From positions 6,036,783 to 6,100,782 of the forward strand of contig CM028901.1 of assembly GCA_016801885.1 (NCBI GenBank): a DNA stretch of 64,000 nucleotides. Direction: 5' to 3'. Positions 62,722 to 64,000 of this stretch are shown here, piece by piece. Source of the stretch: Toxotes chatareus (lineage: Eukaryota; Chordata; Actinopteri; Toxotidae). The notes beneath the pieces are model-generated. The model had not been told where the DNA came from. It did not search any database and saw nothing but the letters and a program-made list of their open reading frames with translations. The translations under genes and the position numbers were made by a program. Position 1 is the first letter of the stretch, and the number at the start of each line of letters is the position of its first letter.

Positions 62722-62950
62722 CTTACCAACAGCATGTTCTGTGAGGTCACAATGGCCTTGATTTTTGACCTCTGACCACCAAAATCTGATCAGTTCTTCC
62801 TTAAGTCCAAGTAAACATTCCTCCAGATTTAAAGATATTCCCTCAAGGCTTCCCTGAGATACAGAGTTCACGAGAACTGGACATCTGTCCAAACAACCTA
62901 AAACCATAATGCCTCTGACCACGGTTATCGCTTGCACTGAGGCATAAAAG
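62722..62950 (+). repeat. Diverged teleost interspersed repeat ending AGGCATAAAA
   Basis: The motif order CATGTTCTGTGAGGTCAC, TTTTTGACCTCTGACCACC, AAAATCTGATCAGTTC, TAAGTCCAAGT, ATTCCCTCAAGG, CCTGAGATAC, GAGTTCACGAGAA, GGACATCTGTCC, AACC.AAAACCATAATGCCTC and GAGGCATAAAA matches a repeat abundant in percomorph genomes. I recall its consensus but not a secure family name. The minus-strand frame of 85 codons over it is not a gene. Confidence 0.65.
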
Positions 62951-63452
62951 CTCTACTATAATGGAGTCCAGTGAGTCCTATCAGAGCAAACTACCCAGCT
63001 AAGTACAGTTGTTGTGTACAAGTGTGTGCAGAACTAAAACGTGATGAAAACATGGATGAAACATCACATCAGAACAAGAATATCCCACAGTTATTGCTGC
63101 TGGGGATTTTTTAAGGGGCTCACACACAGTGGCAGTGCTGCAGAGACAGACAGCAGAAGAAGAGAGAGACACATCAAAAACAGAGGGAGGCCAATATGAA
63201 CCCAGAGATGAGAGAGAGACAGAGACGGGAAGGGTTGTTGTTTCTCCACAGGCTAAATGTCACTGCTGCCACATTGTTTTGGTCACTTAGAACCATATTG
63301 CTAACCTTCCCTGCGTATGCGTCTATGTGCATGTGTGTTTGTTCGCATGCTTGTGATGAACATGTAGTATCATGTTTGTCTGTCTTGCTGGCTCTCTTTG
63401 GTTGCCTCTGAAGTCTCCCTTAAAAGGTCAAGTAGATCAGTAGAGATATACT

Positions 63453-63454
<2 letters not shown>

Positions 63455-63485
<31 letters not shown>
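63455..63485. repeat. (AC)n microsatellite
   Basis: About 15 AC units. Confidence 0.95.
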
Positions 63486-63487
<2 letters not shown>

Positions 63488-63927
63488 CATTACATAACAT
63501 GGAAAACTTACACATCACATTTACTTTCTTTCTGTGATGTTCAAACAGACAGATATACAGACTATATACAGAAAATAAGATGAAATTTCCTACAAAATAA
63601 GAGACTCATCTTTCACATGCATGGTCACTCTTTTACAGGTTCCTGTGACTCTTTGGTTTACACTGAATGAACTGAAAAGGATGACTGGTGTCATGTAGGT
63701 GCTGTTTGTTTGTATCCACTGGAAGTTGCTGAAAGGGTGAAGCTTGTGTGCAGATATTCAGATTTGTCAAAAGCACATGAACTTCGAACATGTTTACCCA
63801 ATCGAAGAGAATGCCTAATCATCAGTGACTTCATGTATGTTAGTATTCTGCATACGTCTGTGTGCATGCGTGTGTGTTCAAATAATTTGCAAGGGGTCTA
63901 AGCAGTTGGCTTTTATTGATCTGTGCA

Positions 63928-63937
63928 TGTGTGTGTG

Positions 63938-63974
<37 letters not shown>
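63928..63974. repeat. (TG)n microsatellite
   Basis: TG units with two short interruptions (TCTA near 63938), then a pure run to 63974. Confidence 0.95.
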
Positions 63975-63977
<3 letters not shown>

Positions 63978-64000
63978 GGTCATGTCACGCTGTGTTGATT

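Larger units (their letters stand above)
62951..64000. other. Putative intron 1 continuing past the window edge
   Basis: Apart from the AC and TG tracts nothing is recognised. The intron, if the gene model is right, is at least 18.5 kb long and its next exon was not found within the window. Confidence 0.4.

Overview
This window is non-coding vertebrate DNA from a bony fish, most likely a spiny-rayed (percomorph) teleost. It is AT-rich and full of dinucleotide microsatellites, homopolymer runs and decayed transposable elements. Several decayed repeats match, from memory, families that are abundant in percomorph genomes. These are a block ending in a 'ctcctttaa'-type motif near 36.3-36.4 kb, a block ending in 'aggcataaaa' near 62.7-62.95 kb, a Tc1/mariner terminal region at 37.6-37.8 kb, and a non-LTR retrotransposon tail with a TTCTA tail at 57.2 kb. 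No bacterial or viral gene, CRISPR array, operon or rRNA/tRNA gene was found. Nearly all open reading frames are short, low-complexity or chance frames.

Layout. Positions 1 to about 44.1 kb look like intergenic DNA or the far upstream flank of a gene, with no exon I can defend. At about 44.1-45.8 kb the composition changes to a CpG-containing, purine-rich stretch that looks like a promoter and 5' leader. It ends in the one convincing coding exon (45215-45464, + strand). That exon has an in-frame stop just upstream, an ATG, a basic leader of about 62 residues, a hydrophobic secretion signal (from residue 63 or 66) and a consensus splice donor CAAG|GTAAGG that leaves a phase-1 intron. This is the usual shape of a first coding exon of a secreted or single-pass membrane protein, often a neural adhesion or receptor gene with a very large first intron. 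The exon is too short to name the gene. From 45465 to the end of the window I read intron 1, in which no clear second exon could be proven (one weak candidate lies at 45973-46031).

Mobile elements, all old and broken: a probable DNA-transposon remnant (0.93-1.36 kb), the C-terminal end of a LINE reverse-transcriptase ORF with a frameshift (14.1-14.34 kb), a V-SINE-like fragment (28.3 kb), a decayed teleost 'ggttaag' repeat (28.4-28.6 kb), a tRNA-derived SINE head (33.7 kb, minus strand), a Tc1/mariner end (37.6-37.8 kb) and a LINE tail (57.05-57.26 kb). Structural oddities are a 128-bp foldback (20.3-20.43 kb), a two-copy 83-85-bp tandem repeat (33.16-33.33 kb), long pyrimidine tracts (40.6-41.15 kb and 45.1-45.2 kb) and a 60-bp TG tract (52.03 kb). 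Several AT-rich stretches in the putative intron, dense in homeodomain-type TAAT/ATTA words and free of repeats, are reasonable candidates for conserved enhancers, but this needs cross-species alignment. I found no previously undescribed biological system here. The most informative objects are the first exon with its uORFs and possible leader intron, the foldback, and the LINE remnant.
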